From assembly GCA_907163375.1 (NCBI GenBank), contig CAJQUW010010372.1, forward strand, positions 136,501 through 200,500: a stretch of DNA of 64,000 nucleotides, read 5' to 3'. Shown here piece after piece: positions 1 through 9,104 of the stretch. The stretch comes from Prostheceraeus crozeri (Eukaryota; Platyhelminthes; Polycladida; Euryleptidae). The notes below the pieces were generated by a model. That model saw nothing but the letters and a program-made list of their open reading frames with translations. It searched no databases and was not told where the DNA came from. The position numbers were made by a program, and so were the translations under genes. The first letter of the stretch is position 1. Each line of letters opens with the position of its first letter.

Positions 1-234
1 TCTCGAGCACTGGATGGGGAACTAATGACTATGAAAAAGTTATAGGATTTCCCAGTGAGACGGAATTCTCTCGACGTGAAGGATGACCGCTCAAATTATG
101 CACACTGGTATTTGAAACAGTACCCTGATTTTTATTGATGAAACCTGTTTCAATTTTTTTACGAAGAGAACAAGGAGGCGAAACGAAGAGAACAATATTG
201 CTCTTGCATTTCTATAAGGCAAACCGGCTGACAT

Positions 235-940
235 GTGATCTGGCCATGGTTGGGGACAAGTCCAGGAAGGACAAATGCTGACATAAAGGTACCGGTGGAA
301 AAGCACGGACACACCATTGAAGACCTCCTACCTGCGCATCTGCCATCAGGTTGTGACACCGTGGCTGCTCTCTGGAGTGTGGGGAAGGGAACTGTGCTCA
401 AGATAGTGAAAGATGGCGGGCAACGACTTGACAAACTTGGTGATGTTACTGAGAGCATTGATACTGTCAGCCTACAAGCAATTGCTTTCGTTGCGTCATG
501 CCATGGTCACCCCTGTGAATCTAACGTGACAGCTCAACAGTATGAAGTCTGGTTGAAAAAAATGTCGTATCACAAATTGAACTCTGCTCCAGACCATAAA
601 GTGATCCCGCCAACAAGTGAAACTTTCGAACAACATATTCTTAGAGCTCATTTCCAACCTGCTATCTGGAGAAGTGCGCTTGATCCAGATCTACCTTCTC
701 TCAGTCCCCTGCAGTATGGGTGGAAAAAGTCCCAAAGCAACACCCTGGAGCCAATCGCTCTACCGACAGATGTGACTGCAGCACCAGAAGAGGTCCTTCA
801 TATGATCAAATACAGCTGCGATGTATGCTCAACAGCCAGATGTAGCTGCAGAGTAGCGAATACGACTTGCTCCTAGTATTGTGGCTGTCAAGCAGGCAGT
901 GACTGCCTCAGACGAGAATTGTAACATCGTCAATAACAGG
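235..940 (+). pseudogene. Transposon-associated conserved protein, C-terminal fragment
   Basis: An open frame runs from about 235 to a TAG at 874-876. The same frame then continues with more Cys pairs to about 920. It contains the LPSGCDTVAALW stretch followed by a GKGTVLKIVK segment. A C-terminal Cys-rich tail (CDVCSTARCSC) closes it. From memory this combination marks a widespread, poorly characterised family found in cnidarian, mollusc and arthropod genomes beside mobile elements; I think it is related to PIN/FEN1-type nucleases, but that is recollection, not a search. The N-terminal half is absent, and the TAG cuts the Cys-rich tail, so this is a decayed fragment. It lies antisense to the host FAN1 exons. 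Confidence 0.45.
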
Positions 941-1571
941 TGATGAAGAGTTTGATGAGACCAATGTTGAGTGAGCGCGAAACACTGATGGTTCTGCACA
1001 CTCGATGGTCATTGCATTAGGTCATATATGAGTGATTCTTCCAAGGAAAGTAATGTTACTCTTTTGTTTTAAATTGATGTTCTTAGTTTGCATGCCGCAA
1101 AAATGCAGTTTTATGTCTCTTAGAATGTATCATCGTCCTATTGGCGTAGCAAAAGTGCTCTTGAGATGGATATCTACTAGCAGCTTTGAAATCGCATTTT
1201 CATATTTTATGAGTAGTATGATGCAAATATTCAGCTCTCACGGCTAACAGTGAGGTCTGACGAATGTGGACACCTAAAATTCGGATTGATCATGAAAGTT
1301 TGGACTGGATAAGATTGATATCGTCTCCGCTATATTAACTCCCCGCCTTCAAATCTATTTACAGGGCGAATTAGAGAATTTTCACGTATATTTTAAGCGC
1401 ATGGTCGGTCATTTTGAAAATAGGCCGATAAAAAATTTTGCCCAAGGGTGCCAGCCTGGCACCCGACTGATATATGCTCCAAATGACCCATTTAAGCATA
1501 ATCAACAATAAAACATCTGTTATCAAACAAAACAAGGTTTAGTGAAATTCCTCTAGACTATTGGTTCTTAC
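941..1571. other. No gene recognised; one palindrome
   Basis: Short ORFs here have no recognisable domain. The only structure noticed is the 19-bp palindrome at 1446-1464. Because FAN1 reads leftward through this point, it is probably the next FAN1 intron. Confidence 0.5.
1446..1464. repeat. Perfect 19-bp palindrome
   Basis: The sequence GGGTGCCAGCCTGGCACCC has 9-bp arms around a central C. No coding or TE context was identified; it may be the relic of a small inverted-repeat element. Confidence 0.6.
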
Positions 1572-1770
1572 CGCTTCCTTAGTTGTTGTCGGACAGATGG
1601 AAAGCTATCCATGAATGAGGTCAACGATTTTCTACTTGCTCTTTCCAGCAAACCCGTCTTGATCTCTTTACTTCGAGCTCCTTGACGTAATTTGTAATCC
1701 CTCCCAAAATCTGCCAGCTCGGGAGCAGTGAGAAGATCAAGAAGTGTAGATAAATCCTCTTCAGATGTAT
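1572..1770 (-). CDS. FAN1: FAN1 exon (SAP-like region)
   Basis: This minus-strand exon has an acceptor ending TTTCAG just before 1770 and a donor GTAAGA starting at 1571. It begins with two bases that complete the GAT codon left by the exon at 32286-32426, so the splice phase fits exactly. The translation includes LLDLLTAPELADFGRDYKL and later KTGLLERASRKSL. This resembles the SAP-like part of FAN1, a structure-specific nuclease of DNA cross-link repair (the human protein has a LLSAPELKSLAKTFHL-type stretch here). The frame is open throughout and shows no decay, unlike the surrounding mobile elements. The exon would continue into further exons left of the window. Identification rests on remembered family sequence plus the matching splice phase. 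Confidence 0.85.
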
Positions 1771-2547
1771 CTGAAATGAAGTGCTATAAGAGACAATCAA
1801 ATTGGTTACCAAAAACTCCTCCGTAAATCACAAAGGTGAAATTGTATGGAACTTTGTCAATCTATGGGTGCATCTCTGATAAGAGGTTAGATGGCTAAGT
1901 TTTAATAAATTAATAAACAATAACTTTTAATTACTATTTTTTCATGTACTTCCCCTGTCATATCGATGTTGATAACTTTTAAAGCATAAAAACCGAAAAT
2001 CACTTTTTTGTTTTAAGATGATTCTTCTGATACGGAAATTTACACCGATTGACTTTCAAACGCATTTCCTTTGACTCAACTTCATTCTTATTATCTTTAA
2101 GTGAGCCTTACTTTAATCTAATTGATCTATTTTTCTCATCTTGATTACTTTTCATTCATGATGATTGATTGAAATGCTGCTTCTTCACTTAAAGACTAAT
2201 CACTTCTTCTAATAAACGACACCCTCTACTAAGCGCCGCAGCTGAGAGGTCAACTTATTAATGAACGACATCCTTAAATATACACCGCATCTTTATTAGC
2301 AAAGAATTAAAAGGAATAAATGCAGTGAATAATCGTCCGTAAACAAACGAGCAAAATAACAAGAATACAGGCCATCTAATAGATATCTAATAATAGTCAT
2401 TTACCGTGAACATTTACCGTTATATGTTCATTCTTTACTATCATGATTCCCATGATACAATTACAACCGTGCGATCCTGATCCTTCGTTGTAGGCCAGCA
2501 CACGGCGCTATAGAGCGACAGAGATAGTCGATCCAAGATATTTAAAG
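1771..2547. other. Intronic AT-rich sequence, nothing recognised
   Basis: No ORF with recognisable content, no TIR and no RNA gene was seen. Confidence 0.5.
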
Positions 2548-4298
2548 TAGTGGTGTACCGACTAGCGATTTTGATAATCGGCCGATTACCGATTAATCGG
2601 TAGAAGGTAGGTCTTGAATGTTCCATGCAAAAAGCGTTGTGATGCTGCTCCAGTCCTATGTTAAGTTGAATAATAAGAACTTTTATCAATTGCTTTTGAT
2701 TAGATTGCAGTAAGCTACTTAAAGTATTGATAATAGAAGATTCCGAAATACAGAACAGAGAAGTATATTTCGTATTTTTATGATATTATTTCATAATTGC
2801 AGCGGTAATCAGCATCATTGAAATAATATAGTCGCGGAGGAGCCGATCCAATTTCTAGGCAATGATGGCTTGAAAGGACAGAACACGACGACCTTAATAT
2901 GTCAAAAGGGTCTGAAGTGACTTGTAATTACTTACTATAGGACTCCAATTTGGTAAATGATGATTTCATCCGTTACTTACGGAAATTAAAATATAGACCG
3001 ATATTCGGCGCTGGGACTTGAACCCAGATGCCCTAGTTGTACTAGTGAGAAAAGTTTATAGCAAGGCTACAGTAGCAGCTGGTTAGCTCTAAAGTGAATG
3101 GTTGAATATCTAAGTCAACCAGAGACGAGATCGTGACGTGGTCAAGGACTAGCAAGAATTTGAAAAGCATGAAAAGTAGAGAACAGCGCTTCCAGGTTAA
3201 AAGTCGAGGCCTGGCCTGGATTTTTGGAGTCATGATGCGTCTACATGTATAGGCTATAAAATTGCGCTGATGCGCAATCGAGTATAATTCGTACGGTTTA
3301 CAGTCATGTCTATCATAGCGAACGCTAAAATCATTAGACATTGACGGTTAGGCTATTCTTTTCCTTGACACACGCAAAATCTTCTCCCTAAAAATTCAAT
3401 TTGTGGATTTAAAAACCAGCGAGTTATGTTAAGAGCGACTAAGTCATGACAAAGTATTTCTGTGAGATGACAGAATTTTCAGAGCATTTTATTGGGGGAA
3501 TAAGTTATTGATAACCTGGGCATTTCCTTTGCTGGCGCGAATCATAATTCGAGTTTGAAAAGGAGACACGCGTCTGCATATTTCGACATACATCAATGAA
3601 TATGAAAGCACGCATGTACACTTACAGTAAATATCCAAAGTTGGATTTAGTTGGTGGCTATGTATACTAACTTATGAATACTCATGCCATGAACAAGAAG
3701 ACATTTTGAGTGAATCTTGATAATGTAAAATATGATAATTGATTGCTCAATCATAATTTTCAAATATATTTAAATGGCTATTTATTTTAAATAAGACGGG
3801 CTAAAAATTAGTAAAATGCGAGTCAGGCTCTGGCCGAAAAATTAAATCTAAAACGTGACCAAAAATTTGTGACCTTGGGGCCCTTACGGGCCCGCACTGA
3901 AAACTCATGGCCGGTTTCCATTCTGGGCTCTTCTCCTCACACTTGGTGAAAAAATTATAAGTGACACGCGAAAATAACTTCTTACCAGCATTTATGATCA
4001 ATATGAAAATCTATTCTATGGCAGAATTCAGTTCTTCTCAATCATCGAAGTCATGAAAAGGAGTCATCAGAATTAAATTTAGTAGTTCAATGGACAATGA
4101 GCATGTAAAGTTAAGTTTATCTAAATATTTGAAATCCTGTCTTTCGATCAGTCACTAAATTTAAATGGAAATTTACAAAAATATTCAAAAGACCACTAAT
4201 CGGCAAATAATCGGCGATTAGTGACTAATCGGCCTATTACCGATTATCGCTTTGCCGTGTCAATAATCGGCCGATTAGTCGGTTTGCCGATTAATGGC
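2548..4298. mobile_element. hAT-like non-autonomous element, right end lost
   Basis: The left end begins TAGTGGTGTACCG and is followed within 60 bp by several AATCGG / CCGATT motifs. A second cluster of the same motifs lies at 4194-4295. Short terminal repeats beginning AGTG together with subterminal motif clusters at both ends are seen in the intact hAT at 33347-34588, so the same architecture is inferred here. The matching right TIR (ending ACACCACT) is not present; the element stops where the left repeat of Polinton 1 begins. Inside are a tRNA-like T-arm and no transposase. Confidence 0.45.
3011..3027 (-). repeat. tRNA-like T-arm (B-box), probable SINE remnant
   Basis: Read on the minus strand, a 5-bp stem (CTGGG/CCCAG) encloses the 7-nt loop TTCAAGT, giving a B-box GGTTCAAGTCC. 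No A-box or full cloverleaf precedes it, so it is not annotated as a tRNA gene. Confidence 0.45.
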
Positions 4299-4545
4299 AG
4301 CGTTTCTTCCAACTTTGGTTCTAGAGATCGTAGAAAGTCGTGCAATAGCTCGTTTGAAAGCCAAGAGTGCCACAAATTGACTGGAAAGCACAGTTTGGCC
4401 CTATCTTTCATTGCTGAGGCTTGAGAGTGACATTGAGACTTTTGGTCATGTTAGAGAGCCGTCAGAGGTTGAGTTTTGTGTTTAGGACTCCAGCGGGCGA
4501 ACGAAGCATCAAACGAGAAAACTAAGACAAGATTTGGATTCAGCG
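4299..4545 (+). repeat. Left inverted repeat of Polinton 1
   Basis: This segment matches the reverse complement of 24466-24703 over about 240 bp with scattered mismatches. The shared core includes TTTGGTCATGTTAGAGAGCC and the CGGGCGAACGAAGCATC segment. The right copy is an open frame; the left copy has the same frame with one in-frame TGA. This suggests that a terminal coding segment was once present in both copies. Confidence 0.8.
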
Positions 4546-5254
4546 TCAAATTTTGGATAACCAATGTCTGACCCCCCCCTCTTATCGACTGCATATTCAC
4601 AGGATATATAAGTACGAGTTCGGGAAAGGAATCTCACTAAGTTGAGATACTGACTACAGGTAAGTCGTTTCTCTTGAGGTCCAGTATCGGACTTCTGACT
4701 TTTCATTGCTGATATCAGCTAAGGAGTCAGACTTATAGGTTAGTCAGTATAGCATGACTGACCATTTGATGATAGTAGGCCGAAATCTTCAAACGGCTAT
4801 AACTTTGCTTCTACAGGTCCTTTAGACTTGATTCAAAAAACGTTGACAGCTCATGATGTGCTATAGGTGATATAAACGTTTTATAAGTAGTACTAAAATA
4901 CTGAAAAATTTAAATTCGTATTTAATGATGATGATTAAAGTTTTTGAATAAAAAGCAGTCGTTTATGAGTCTCTGCGACTTGGGACGTTTCCTCTTGTAA
5001 ATAACTCCACCGGTTTTCATGTCAAAATCGGGGCCCGGATACCAACGCAGTGACATGACGCACGCTCTGTCCGCCCGAGGTTGGATTTGTGGGTCGATGC
5101 CCTGGAGCTGGGATAACATCCCCTCTGAGTAATGCCTGTAACGGATTCAAGAGCCTAACGCCTAGACGACTGCTATCAAATGTTTTTGGACTTAGTCTTT
5201 CAATGCATATCAGCAAGTAGTATCCTATAAACACTTGCTATCAAATTCGTCACT
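4546..5254 (+). promoter_or_regulatory. Subterminal promoter-like region with splice donor
   Basis: A CCAAT lies at about 4560 and a TATATAAG box at 4605-4612. A consensus splice donor follows at 4660 (CTACAG|GTAAGT). This arrangement mirrors the opposite end of the element, where a TATA box at 24390-24396 precedes a short first exon. The layout suggests a rightward transcript starting inside the left terminus. No long coding exon was identified between 4662 and 5254. Confidence 0.4.
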
Positions 5255-6419
5255 ATGACCAAAATGATTTATGCGCGTATACTGATTGGCAAGTGTAGCT
5301 GCGGCCATATTACCAGAGGCAGCGAACTAAAGAAACACATTAAAGAGGGGACGGTGGGCGAGCATGTGAGGAAAGTGTTGTTGAGGGTGTGTGTGTGTGT
5401 GTGCATCACAAGATAGTATGCGAGGAGGGGAGTGATGTAGAGTTCATTAGGAACCATAGCCAGTGCCCTAGTGGCAATATTAGTATGCAGGGGTTTAAGT
5501 CGTGGTTTGAGGGAGTTTTGATGGATATGGAAGAGGTGAGAATGGCAGTGGCGACGATTGAGGGTGCGGTGGGGAAGAAAGGTGTAACCAAGGCGACTGA
5601 TGAGGGTTTGAGTGAGGAAGAAGTGGAGTTGAGAGGGGACATCAAGAAGCCTGATGTTGATGTTGATTTGGATGACGTGTTGGAGGAATTGTTTGGGAAC
5701 ATTGGTGATCTTGAGGAGAAGGGGAAGGATGAAGGAAAGGAAGTGGGTAAGCCGTTGGCAGCATCATCGCCTCGGAGGGATGAAGGGAACACAAGGGATG
5801 AATATGTAAGGATGAAGGATCGATTGAGGGCGGTTGAGTAGAAGAATAATGTACTAGTGATGCGGAATGAGAAGTTGACTGCGAAGGCTGAAGGGTATAA
5901 GGTGACGAGAGAAGAGTTGGAAAGTATGAGGCAGAAGGAGAAAGAGTGGATGGCGGATAAGAGTGAGCTGATGAAGAAAGCAAGTTTGGTGAGTAGTCTG
6001 CAGGTGACTTTGTTGAGGAAGGATGATGAGATAGATCGTATGCGAAGTGTGGTGAAGGAAACAGAGTAAGTGAAGGGCGTGAACATGAGGTTGGTGTCGG
6101 AAGTGGAGCGATTGCATGAGCGCGAGAAGTGTAGAAAAAGAAGAGTGTATGAAGTCCATCTTCCCCTCTTCAAAAATAATGTGTGCGACGCTCCAACGAT
6201 CACTAGCGATCCCAATCAGACGCAGCAATGCTACGAGGGCGACGGAGTCCGATGTCTCCATATGAATATGGACATCACCGGCGAGCTTGAGGACTTCGTC
6301 GTCCGGAAAGCCCGGAAGAAAGTTCCCAGTAAGTTACTTCAACATGATCATTTCCTTACCGCATCTAATCTCCTATTCTTTTGCTTTCAGAGTTTTTACA
6401 TCAGTCGTAGGATCTTTTG
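5255..6419 (+). pseudogene. Unrecognised coiled-coil protein with N-terminal Cys/His motif
   Basis: An ATG at 5255 opens a frame with a GKCSCGHITRGSELKKH motif, possibly zinc-binding. A (GT)n run at about 5387-5402 shifts the frame. The continuation is open to a TAG at 5839-5841 and a TAA at 6067-6069, both in the same frame. It is rich in Glu, Lys and Asp with heptad-like spacing typical of coiled coils. A consensus intron (donor after 6329, acceptor TTTGCTTTCAG near 6390) joins the frame to a short last exon that stops just before the first histone-like stem-loop. I do not recognise the family. The long minus-strand frame over the same bases (5406-6215) looks like a shadow of this purine-biased strand. 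Confidence 0.4.
5387..5402 (+). repeat. (GT)n microsatellite inside the coiled-coil gene
   Basis: About eight GT units sit where the Cys/His-containing frame and the coiled-coil frame should join. Slippage in this tract is the likely cause of the frame break. Confidence 0.8.
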
Positions 6420-6439
6420 ATCCCGAGAACGCCCCAAAT

Positions 6440-6455
6440 GGCTCATTTAAGAGCC
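6440..6455 (+). promoter_or_regulatory. Histone-mRNA-like 3' stem-loop, copy 1
   Basis: GGCTCATTTAAGAGCC forms five pairs plus one A-A mismatch around a TTTA loop. It is preceded by CGAGAACGCCCCAAAT and follows the stop of the spliced upstream gene. Size, loop and A-rich 5' flank resemble the metazoan histone 3' stem-loop. Confidence 0.65.
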
Positions 6456-6468
6456 ACACGGAGCAAGA

Positions 6469-6527
6469 GTGATAGCACTCCCTCGTGGTTTGCTCTGGAC
6501 AGACTTCGGTCTGACTCAATCTATCAC
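6469..6527 (+). promoter_or_regulatory. Compound hairpin with UUCG tetraloop, copy 1
   Basis: GTGATAG (6469-6475) pairs with CTATCAC (6521-6527). Inside them is CAGAC-TTCG-GTCTG (6500-6513), a C(UUCG)G tetraloop hairpin. The same arrangement recurs at 6936-6994 with a compensatory change in the outer stem. Confidence 0.6.
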
Positions 6528-6610
6528 ATAATTAGAAAGACTGAGTCATGTCTTTGTATCAGAGGGGTATACAAATCATTGCCTCTTTCATTTTCATTCT
6601 ATACTCCATC

Positions 6611-6892
6611 ATGAAAACACCTAAGACGACAATCAGCTCTCCTGACAAGCCTCGGCTTACACCGAGAAATTTATTTATTGAGTTTCTAGAGATGGAGGAG
6701 CGAGAGCGAGTCTATAACAACCTTGCTCGAATTGGCTCATCAACAACTGACGATGATGTCGATTCAACAGAGTGGGGGTATATACCACCCTCTGACAGTC
6801 AGCTTATAGTAGAGGAGGTCGATGCCTCTGACAGAGAGATTACAAGTCTCTCTCAGCGGAATCGGCCAAACCTAAGTCCATTCATTTCCTGA
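6611..6892 (+). CDS. Small acidic protein of unknown function (93 aa)
   Basis: The frame runs from ATG 6611 to TGA 6890-6892. An upstream in-frame ATG at 6548 exists, but 6611 is chosen because the segment before it resembles promoter or leader sequence (GTATACAAAT, then a TCATTTTC tract). The protein starts with a Thr/Ser/Pro-rich segment. It continues with an FLEMEERERVYNNLARI amphipathic stretch and an acidic DDDVDSTEW patch. No known domain is recognised. It is one of the few intact frames in Polinton 1. Its stop lies 12 nt before the second, perfectly paired histone-like stem-loop, so the mRNA probably ends in that structure. It may be an accessory or regulatory protein of the element. 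Confidence 0.5.
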   Translation: MKTPKTTISSPDKPRLTPRNLFIEFLEMEERERVYNNLARIGSSTTDDDVDSTEWGYIPPSDSQLIVEEVDASDREITSLSQRNRPNLSPFIS

Positions 6893-6904
6893 GAACGAAC
6901 CAAC

Positions 6905-6920
6905 GGTCTTTTTAAAGACC
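6905..6920 (+). promoter_or_regulatory. Histone-mRNA-like 3' stem-loop, copy 2
   Basis: GGTCTTTTTAAAGACC has a perfect 6-bp stem and a TTTA loop. It is followed by ACCA and preceded by TGAGAACGAACCAAC. This matches the histone stem-loop pattern in stem length, 4-nt loop, purine/pyrimidine polarity, A/C-rich 5' flank and ACCA 3' flank. It lies 12 nt after the stop of the 93-aa gene. Confidence 0.75.
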
Positions 6921-6935
6921 ACCATGGGGCAAAAT

Positions 6936-6994
6936 ATGATAAGACCTCCACGTGGTTTGCCCTGGACAGACTTCGGTCTGACTGAATCTATCAT
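6936..6994 (+). promoter_or_regulatory. Compound hairpin with UUCG tetraloop, copy 2
   Basis: ATGATA (6936-6941) pairs with TATCAT (6989-6994) around CAGAC-TTCG-GTCTG (6967-6980). Compared with copy 1 the outer pair G-C has become A-T on both sides, which supports selection on structure. Confidence 0.6.
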
Positions 6995-7520
6995 ACAAAT
7001 AAAAAATAAAATCACAAAGTTGTATCTGCTATCAGTCAACTTAAACGTTGCATGTTAAGGAGGATTTCGGTATAATTCTTCCTGTTGGTGGGCGATCTCT
7101 CTTCAGACAGCGGATGATATCGTAGTGATAAGTGTGGCAAGGGAGTGTGTCATATTTTACACCGAAACCTCTGGGGCAACTCATGTTGGGCATTTGACAC
7201 AGTTCTCAACGCAACACTTTGAACGCCAATCGGTTGAGTCTTAGCTATCTGCCACAGGTTACTTTTTAAATTCTCCATTGCCAACGTTATCTGAGAATGA
7301 GCCATGAGTTCTTTTAAGAACTGCCTCTATCACTGAGGCTAAATGATGAAGGGATGAAATGGGAGGTCACTCTTACGCCACACGTATACAAAATCACTTT
7401 CCATCTTCTCTAATGGTGCGATCTCTTTTGATAGAAAAGTAGACCGATAATAAATGTGTTAACTAACCCCATATCTAGATTCCTCCATTTATTTCCATTT
7501 CTAGATAAATACATTGCAAA
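6995..7520. other. Non-coding stretch with a third stem-loop
   Basis: No gene is recognised between the second hairpin unit and the 3' end of the minus-strand small gene. The stem-loop at 7307-7322 suggests that a third plus-strand small gene once ended here and has decayed. Confidence 0.4.
7307..7322 (+). promoter_or_regulatory. Histone-mRNA-like 3' stem-loop, copy 3
   Basis: AGTTCTTTTAAGAACT has a perfect 6-bp stem and a TTTA loop. It is preceded by CTGAGAATGAGCCATG, the same GAGAAYG...CCA flank as the other two copies. The stem sequence is entirely different, while pairing and loop are kept. Confidence 0.65.
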
Positions 7521-7569
7521 ACAAAGACATGTAGTATGTAGGTTTATTTACAATTGAAGCACACATACT

Positions 7570-7821
7570 TTATAGCGAGGAAAAGTCAAGCGGAAGAACC
7601 TTTAAATCATTGTAGACTTTGTAGCACCTTGGTCGTTTTGGGGCATCGGGCGCTCTTCTCACGCGCGTTGTTTTTGGTGTAAAATCACGATTACTCCACA
7701 CAACTTGCACAATCTTGCCTTTATCATAAGTCTCCTTCCGATCGCACTCTTCATCCCACTCGTCGACCACTTCAAAGAATTTGTTGAAGATCTCTAAAGC
7801 GGGAGATGTACCTTCCATCAT
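7570..7821 (-). CDS. Small basic protein, member A of an inverted paralogous pair
   Basis: An 83-aa frame. Its C-terminal half contains a block beginning RRAPDAPKRPRCYKVYND and ending LKVLPL. That block is nearly identical to the one in the gene at 7985-8245 on the opposite strand. The N-terminal parts share an acidic/Cys-containing EW..E/K.DRKET.DKGK segment. Both genes are followed by the same TGTAAATAAA polyadenylation-like signal and a GAGG/CCTC hairpin, so the duplication is inverted and includes the 3' ends. No known domain is recognised. It is intact and is likely an accessory gene of Polinton 1. Confidence 0.55.
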   Translation of the reverse strand: MMEGTSPALEIFNKFFEVVDEWDEECDRKETYDKGKIVQVVWSNRDFTPKTTRVRRAPDAPKRPRCYKVYNDLKVLPLDFSSL

Positions 7822-7984
7822 GAGATAGATGAGAATGAGAAGTGTTTCAATTTTCTGACTTTTATATGTTTTTCAACAATGAATTCCTCATCAACCAATC
7901 AGAATGATTCTAATTTAGATGAAGACTACATAAGTCGGAAGATTGTAGCACTCTTATTCACATTATACGAACTAGCACGCCAAG
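7822..7984. promoter_or_regulatory. Bidirectional promoter between the paralogous pair
   Basis: This 163-bp spacer separates two head-to-head genes. It contains a CCAATCAG box at about 7896 and AT-rich flanks. A shared or divergent promoter is inferred from the gene orientation. Confidence 0.4.
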
Positions 7985-8245
7985 ATGACAAACTCAGAAA
8001 CACTATGTAATTTTGTGATCGTCAATGAGTGGTGTGATAAAGACAAGTGTGATCAGAAGGAGACTTGCGACAAAGGCAAGACTGTAAGACTTGTCTGGAT
8101 AGATGAAGAGTGGACACCGAAAACAACGCCCGTGAGAAGAGCGCCAGATGCCCCAAAACGACCAAGGTGCTACAAAGTCTACAATGACTTAAAGGTTCTT
8201 CCGCTTTTCCTCAACATAAAGTATATGTGCTTCAATTGTAAATAA
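7985..8245 (+). CDS. Small basic protein, member B of an inverted paralogous pair
   Basis: An 86-aa frame divergent from the gene at 7570-7821 and clearly paralogous to it. The RRAPDAPKRPRCYKVYND block and the following LKVLPL are shared, and the N-terminal WCDKDKCDQKETCDKGK segment aligns with the other copy. The end of the frame (NIKYMCFNCK) reads into what is non-coding in the other copy, so the C-terminus may be slightly extended by mutation. AATAAA lies directly at the stop. Function is unknown. Conserved Arg/Pro/Lys runs would fit nucleic-acid or nuclear-import binding, which is inference only. Confidence 0.55.
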   Translation: MTNSETLCNFVIVNEWCDKDKCDQKETCDKGKTVRLVWIDEEWTPKTTPVRRAPDAPKRPRCYKVYNDLKVLPLFLNIKYMCFNCK

Positions 8246-8466
8246 ATCTAAAGAACTATATGTCTCTGTTTTTGATATTCAATCCCTTTATCATTTATCC
8301 TCAGTGATAGAGGTAGTATTTAGGAAAAATAATGGTGTCTAGCATCAGCTGCTATGATTTATACTGAGCTGTCAAATGATTGGATTTTCACTATGATGTT
8401 GATGACTACATTACCCAGAAATAAGTGAAAACAGACAGATATAGCAAATAAAACATTTATTGGAAA

Positions 8467-8874
8467 TTAAAAGTAGTTTAAAAGTTCTTCACTACTGATA
8501 TTGTCCCACAGCGATTCACAGTTACTACAGTCACATTTCAGTTGTCGCAGTCTTTCCTCCGCTGCGGACAGCACACCAAAGACGTACTTCCATTCCACTT
8601 CGTTTCTGGGTTGGGACGATGGGCTGTACCATCTCCGTATGTCATGGAGAAGGCTGATGTCATCCTCCTTCGACACATCCTCCTTATTATACATTAGGTA
8701 TTTCCACCGCACATAGATCATCTCTAGTTCTTCTTGTTCTGTGAGAGATGGTAATTCCAACTTTGGAATGTCATCTACATTTCTCTGCTTCTCCACCTTT
8801 ACCTTCTTCAGAGCGGGAGGCTAAGTTGGCATGCTTGATGCAGACACTGGTGATTGAGTTGATGGTGAATTCAT
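8467..8874 (-). pseudogene. Unrecognised accessory protein with basic NLS-like motif, one nonsense codon
   Basis: The frame starts at an ATG at 8874. It has a Ser/Pro/Thr-rich N-terminus, is broken by one in-frame TAG about 17 codons in, and continues to 8467. Directly after the stop is a KKVKVEK motif resembling a nuclear localisation signal. The rest is rich in Glu and Leu with an EEERLRQLKCDCSNCESLW stretch near the C-terminus. An AATAAA lies just beyond the 3' end. The single nonsense codon suggests recent loss. No family is recognised. It is divergent from the polymerase promoter region. Confidence 0.45.
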
Positions 8875-8929
8875 GACTTCAAATTGTATGACATAAACTT
8901 GATTTCTTAGTGCTTAAGTACAAGTAAGC

Positions 8930-9010
8930 AGCCAATCAAATGAACAGCCAATGAATGATGAGTATGAGAGTATAAAGGGGGAGGAAATAGACTTACTTTC
9001 ATTTTATATT
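8930..9010 (+). promoter_or_regulatory. Polymerase B promoter
   Basis: Two CCAAT boxes (about 8933 and 8947) are followed by TATAAAG at 8971-8977 and a CTTACTTTCATTTT initiator-like tract near 9000. The first coding ATG is at 9105. Confidence 0.6.
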
Positions 9011-9104
9011 TGAGACTTGTTGAGATTATTTGAAGTCTCTATCTTGATAAACTATACAATTTTCTGACATTGAAGTATCATACTTAAACTTGATTTCGTT
9101 GAAA

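Noticed and set aside
3005-3080. tRNA gene
   Set aside because: Only a T-arm/B-box is present; no A-box, anticodon arm or acceptor pairing could be found.
2548-4298. Polinton 1 inserted into the AATCGG hAT
   Set aside because: The missing right half of that hAT is not present after 24703, so a simple insertion does not explain the junction.
5406-6215. 269-codon minus-strand frame opposite the coiled-coil gene
   Set aside because: Ser/Leu/Phe-rich composition is what the reverse of a Glu/Lys-rich coding strand gives. The plus strand has Cys/His and heptad features and splice sites.
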